Origin: UBA2108 sp002713215
GTDB taxonomy: Bacteria > Bacteroidota > Bacteroidia > Flavobacteriales_G > Salibacteraceae
NCBI GenBank assembly: GCA_937891015.1
Contig: CALAPY010000060.1
Span: forward strand, 41,530 to 105,529
Direction: 5' to 3'
Length of the DNA stretch: 64,000 nucleotides
Each line of letters begins with the position of its first letter. The stretch's first letter is position 1. A model generated the notes under the pieces. That model was not told the DNA's origin, ran no database searches, and saw only the letters and a program-made list of their open reading frames with translations. The position numbers and the translations under genes are program-made. Below, piece by piece: positions 61,622-64,000 of this stretch.

Positions 61622-61629
61622 CAAAAATA
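61622..61629 (-). promoter_or_regulatory. Promoter -7 element for the SPOR-like protein gene
   Basis: TATTTTTG on the minus strand, exact TAnnTTTG, 23 nt before the ATG at 61598. Confidence 0.45.
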
Positions 61630-61703
61630 AGCATCTTGAACTAAGTTCCTAAGTTATCACCCTTATTCAGCCAATTAATAAGGCAGGTTTACGCAACAAT
61701 AGA

Positions 61704-62171
61704 TTAGAAAACATCCTGAATATTGTATTCAATTCCATTAAATGCAACCTTATCGCCAGTTTCCTTGTTGACCAAACCCTTATACAAAGGAGCTTGTGTT
61801 GAAATTCCAAAATAAGCATTGCCTTGAACATCAAACTCCTCAATCCCGGTAGAAACGAAAAATGTCCTTTTATCGGTTACTACCACAGAGCCAAATTCAA
61901 TTTTTGAATGAGCCAAAGCGGGATCAATCAAATTCAGTGTTTCTAATTCCGCCTGAGCAAAGTCCATTTGAGTGGCAAGGGTATCTAATAACTCAATATC
62001 GGAGTCCTTTCTTGACTCACTTTGACTTGCAGTTTCTTGAAAATCATCTCCAATGGTTACAGCTTTCAACTCATCAATCCTTTCCTGAAAGTCATTTATT
62101 ACGGTTCTCATTTTTGCTTTTCCGGCTTCCAGTATCTCCTTTTTTAAACTTAGCTTATCCATGTTGTTCAT
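61704..62171 (-). CDS. GreA/GreB-like transcription factor
   Basis: A 155-residue protein with an N-terminal helical hairpin (about 5-80, KAKMRTVINDFQERIDELKAV) and a C-terminal FKBP-like domain. The latter reads FGSVVVTDKRTFFVSTGIE, ISTQAPLYKGLVNK and GDKVAFNGIEYNIQDVF, like the C domain of GreA. The family binds the RNA polymerase secondary channel. The acidic tip of the N-terminal hairpin (IGDDFQE) is compatible with transcript cleavage, but this is inferred. Database names such as 3-oxoacyl-ACP synthase for this family are not supported. Either ATG at 62171 or 62162 could start it. Confidence 0.72.
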   Translation of the reverse strand: MNNMDKLSLKKEILEAGKAKMRTVINDFQERIDELKAVTIGDDFQETASQSESRKDSDIELLDTLATQMDFAQAELETLNLIDPALAHSKIEFGSVVVTDKRTFFVSTGIEEFDVQGNAYFGISTQAPLYKGLVNKETGDKVAFNGIEYNIQDVF

Positions 62172-62372
62172 TTTAATACTACGAAGTTAAATAGAATCAT
62201 AATCTGAAATGCTGATGATTATCAGTAAGGAACCTAAGCCAGCCCTAGGTTAAATTTACCTTGTTTAGATTATATTCCATTTTTTGGAATTAACACTTTT
62301 CAATGGATAACTATGATTCTTGCTTCTCAAAAAGTTTTGTTGCTATTTATACTTTGGCAAAAAATTGTTGGG

Positions 62373-62801
62373 ATGAAAAGAATTGCCGTACTTATAGTTT
62401 TAATCTGTTTAGGGTTTAGTTATTCAAGCCAAGGGCAGTCGTGTCTGGAAAATTATCGAAAGGCTTTTATGGCTCGTGGTTCTGAAGATGTTGTTGACAG
62501 TACCTATGAAGATGTAATTATTAGCATAAGAGCGGGTGAAACCAATGAATGTTATTTGGGCATGGTTACCGTTAGAAATGGCAAAATATTACTCGATAAT
62601 TTCTACATAAAATTGGAAGATAATACTTATGATAATATTGGGCCACGACTCAAAAGTGGTCAGCCTCCGGTGGAAATAAATAATGGTGTTTCTCAGCTTA
62701 TTTTGGACAAACGGGACTCGAAGTACAACGTTGTTTTTGTCAGTCATATAAAACCCAAAAAGAAGGGGTTTATGAAGGCGCCTGATTTTGATTTGAATTA
62801 A
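62373..62801 (+). CDS. Small secreted protein of unknown function
   Basis: From the ATG at 62373 (MKRIAVLIVLICLGFSYSSQGQ) the product has 142 residues with a clear signal peptide; a start at 62313 would add a hydrophobic stretch before it. The mature part is CLENYRKAFMARGSEDVVDSTYEDVIISI, mostly beta-strand, with a charged C-terminus (HIKPKKKGFMKAPDFDLN). I do not recognise a family. It ends 8 nt from the stop of the convergent aminopeptidase gene. Confidence 0.68.
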   Translation: MKRIAVLIVLICLGFSYSSQGQSCLENYRKAFMARGSEDVVDSTYEDVIISIRAGETNECYLGMVTVRNGKILLDNFYIKLEDNTYDNIGPRLKSGQPPVEINNGVSQLILDKRDSKYNVVFVSHIKPKKKGFMKAPDFDLN

Positions 62802-62809
62802 ATGACTTG

Positions 62810-64000
62810 CTAGTCTTCCAAAATTCGGAGTAAAGACTCATCTTTTTCAACCTTTCTTATTTGGTTGAACAACTCTTCAAGAAATTCAATTTGAAACGCC
62901 AGTTGATCATCTACAATTGGATCGGTTTCAGCAGTGGAAGTTTCACCGCTATTGGCATTCTTGCGAATTAAAACCTGGATTTCTTTTAGCCCATAAAGAC
63001 ATTCTTCTTTTACCTTATTCTGATTGGAGGAGAAATATATGTTTTTCAAATGGGCAATTCCCCTGTTGGTTGTCTCGATATTATTAAGCCTAACGATGTA
63101 TTTATGAAACTGCCATACATATGCTTTTTTGCCATAGCCACTGGTAGAATTGTTCATGTTAATCAACCAATCCAGTTCTTCAGGACCCGCGAACCGAGAA
63201 AATATGTCCAATACCTGGTAGTTAAGTGTAGCGTTTTTGGAGCCTTTAAATCTTACCGCCTGCTCGTAAGCCAAGGTAGAATCAACCTGAGTTAGAGTTG
63301 ATAGCCCGGTGGCAATTACTGCGAAACTACTATCTGCTAGGGCTTGTAAAGTTGCTTGCTTTATTTCATCCTCGGTGCCAAAATTTGCCAATACGTTTAG
63401 TGCTTCAGCTCTTACCTTGGGGTTTGGGTCGTTGTTCGATAGTCCCATTAAATTACTTCTCAGTCGAAGCGAATCAATTTGATTCATTTTATATGACAAT
63501 TGCAAGGCCTGAAGTTGTATGCCATAAAACGAAGAATTTATTGCTGAAAATAACAATTCACCGGATTCAGGTTTTAAAATAGCGAAATCATTCAGTTCTT
63601 TAAGGGCCTCCAGCCTGTCTAAAAACAAGGGAGCATTGTAGTACTTAAATTGAAGTTCTACTTCGCTAAGGTTTTCTGTCTTTTCACATAGAAGGTATTT
63701 TTCGGCATCAAAATTTACCAATTGAGGCCTCTCTCCATCATAATAAAAAGTTTGCCTTTCTTCAGAGATTACATAATCCATTCGCGTTACTCCCGAACGG
63801 GTATAAACATCGATTTTAATTGGTAGTCGGTAAATGGGGGTGCTCTCCCGATCTCTTACCTGGACAATGTCCACTGAATATTGCTTGTTAATACTATCAT
63901 AAGAATGAGTGAACTCTAGAAACGGGTGTCCACTTGCAAAAGCCCATTGATTAAAAAACCAATTGAGGTCTTCACCGGTAATTTCTTCGAAGCACAAACG
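62810..64000 (-). CDS. M1 family aminopeptidase, C-terminal part (partial)
   Basis: The gene enters from the right edge; about 396 residues are present. The first segment GEDLNWFFNQWAFASGHPFLEFTHSYD is the region after the active site in M1 peptidases, where GxxLxWFFxQW is conserved. It is followed by the beta-sandwich domain (YSVDIVQVRDRES, FYYDGERPQLVNFD) and helical HEAT-like repeats (RAEALNVLANFGTEDEIKQ). The zinc motif HEXXH lies outside the window. Members remove N-terminal amino acids, often in the periplasm. Confidence 0.85.
   Translation of the reverse strand, partial: RLCFEEITGEDLNWFFNQWAFASGHPFLEFTHSYDSINKQYSVDIVQVRDRESTPIYRLPIKIDVYTRSGVTRMDYVISEERQTFYYDGERPQLVNFDAEKYLLCEKTENLSEVELQFKYYNAPLFLDRLEALKELNDFAILKPESGELLFSAINSSFYGIQLQALQLSYKMNQIDSLRLRSNLMGLSNNDPNPKVRAEALNVLANFGTEDEIKQATLQALADSSFAVIATGLSTLTQVDSTLAYEQAVRFKGSKNATLNYQVLDIFSRFAGPEELDWLINMNNSTSGYGKKAYVWQFHKYIVRLNNIETTNRGIAHLKNIYFSSNQNKVKEECLYGLKEIQVLIRKNANSGETSTAETDPIVDDQLAFQIEFLEELFNQIRKVEKDESLLRILED

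Overview
The window is a gene-dense, AT-rich stretch of Bacteroidota chromosome, most likely from the order Flavobacteriales. This rests on features read in the sequence: two secreted proteins with type IX secretion (T9SS) C-terminal sorting domains (one type A, one type B), SprB-type repeats, several Bacteroidota-restricted families (DUF2723, DUF3078, DUF4625, DUF6427, DUF6341-like), and repeated TAnnTTTG promoter elements close to start codons. I saw no phage, insertion sequence, integrase or CRISPR array. The content is core metabolism mixed with cell-envelope genes.

Layout. 1-3.2 kb: TatD end, L-asparaginase I and a TMTC-like membrane/TPR protein. 3.3-5.85 kb: tRNA-Ser and an ExbB / small membrane protein / ExbD / ExbD energising operon closed by a strong terminator. 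6-14.5 kb: a large probable outer-membrane barrel protein, a lipoprotein, a polysaccharide deacetylase and a DUF2723 (TMEM260-like) membrane protein. 14.6-19.7 kb: tRNA-Gln, a DUF4625 lipoprotein, the heme operon hemA-hemC-hemD and a DAHP synthase/chorismate mutase. 19.7-24.4 kb: a tandem pair of FG-GAP repeat T9SS proteins, one intact and one broken by two frame disruptions. 24.6-32.1 kb: a barrel protein, response regulator, TPR protein, DUF218 lipoprotein, GH3 enzyme, DUF3078 protein, MscS channel, purN, an iodotyrosine-deiodinase-like nitroreductase and a small MORN-like protein. 32.1-37.4 kb: a 1757-residue adhesin-like T9SS protein. 37.5-39.7 kb: a redox/sulfur cassette (lipoprotein, rhodanese lipoprotein, DUF2892-like membrane protein, heme c lipoprotein, thioredoxin). 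39.7-56.1 kb: a MORN protein with a TonB-like C-terminus, dxs, rnhA, queA, a dihydrouridine synthase, a CPBP protease, an S9 peptidase, pnuC, a 2OG-Fe(II) oxygenase, gpsA, a BNR lipoprotein, DUF6427, a small membrane protein and purD. 56.2-64 kb: a LytS-type propeller sensor kinase, a SPOR-like protein with about 100-residue Ala/Gly/Val repeats, a Gre-like factor, a small secreted protein and the C-terminal part of an M1 aminopeptidase.

Points that stand out: hemD has no canonical start, and its reading frame is entered through an A10 run carrying an in-frame A AAA AAG slippery heptamer at the end of hemC; rnhA also lacks any ATG/GTG/TTG upstream of its first catalytic aspartate; the SPOR-like repeat protein has an unfamiliar repeat; homologues of two families of eukaryotic O-mannosyltransferases (TMTC and TMEM260) lie 8 kb apart; and nine convergent gene pairs end within 10 nt of each other or overlap, with no room for terminators.
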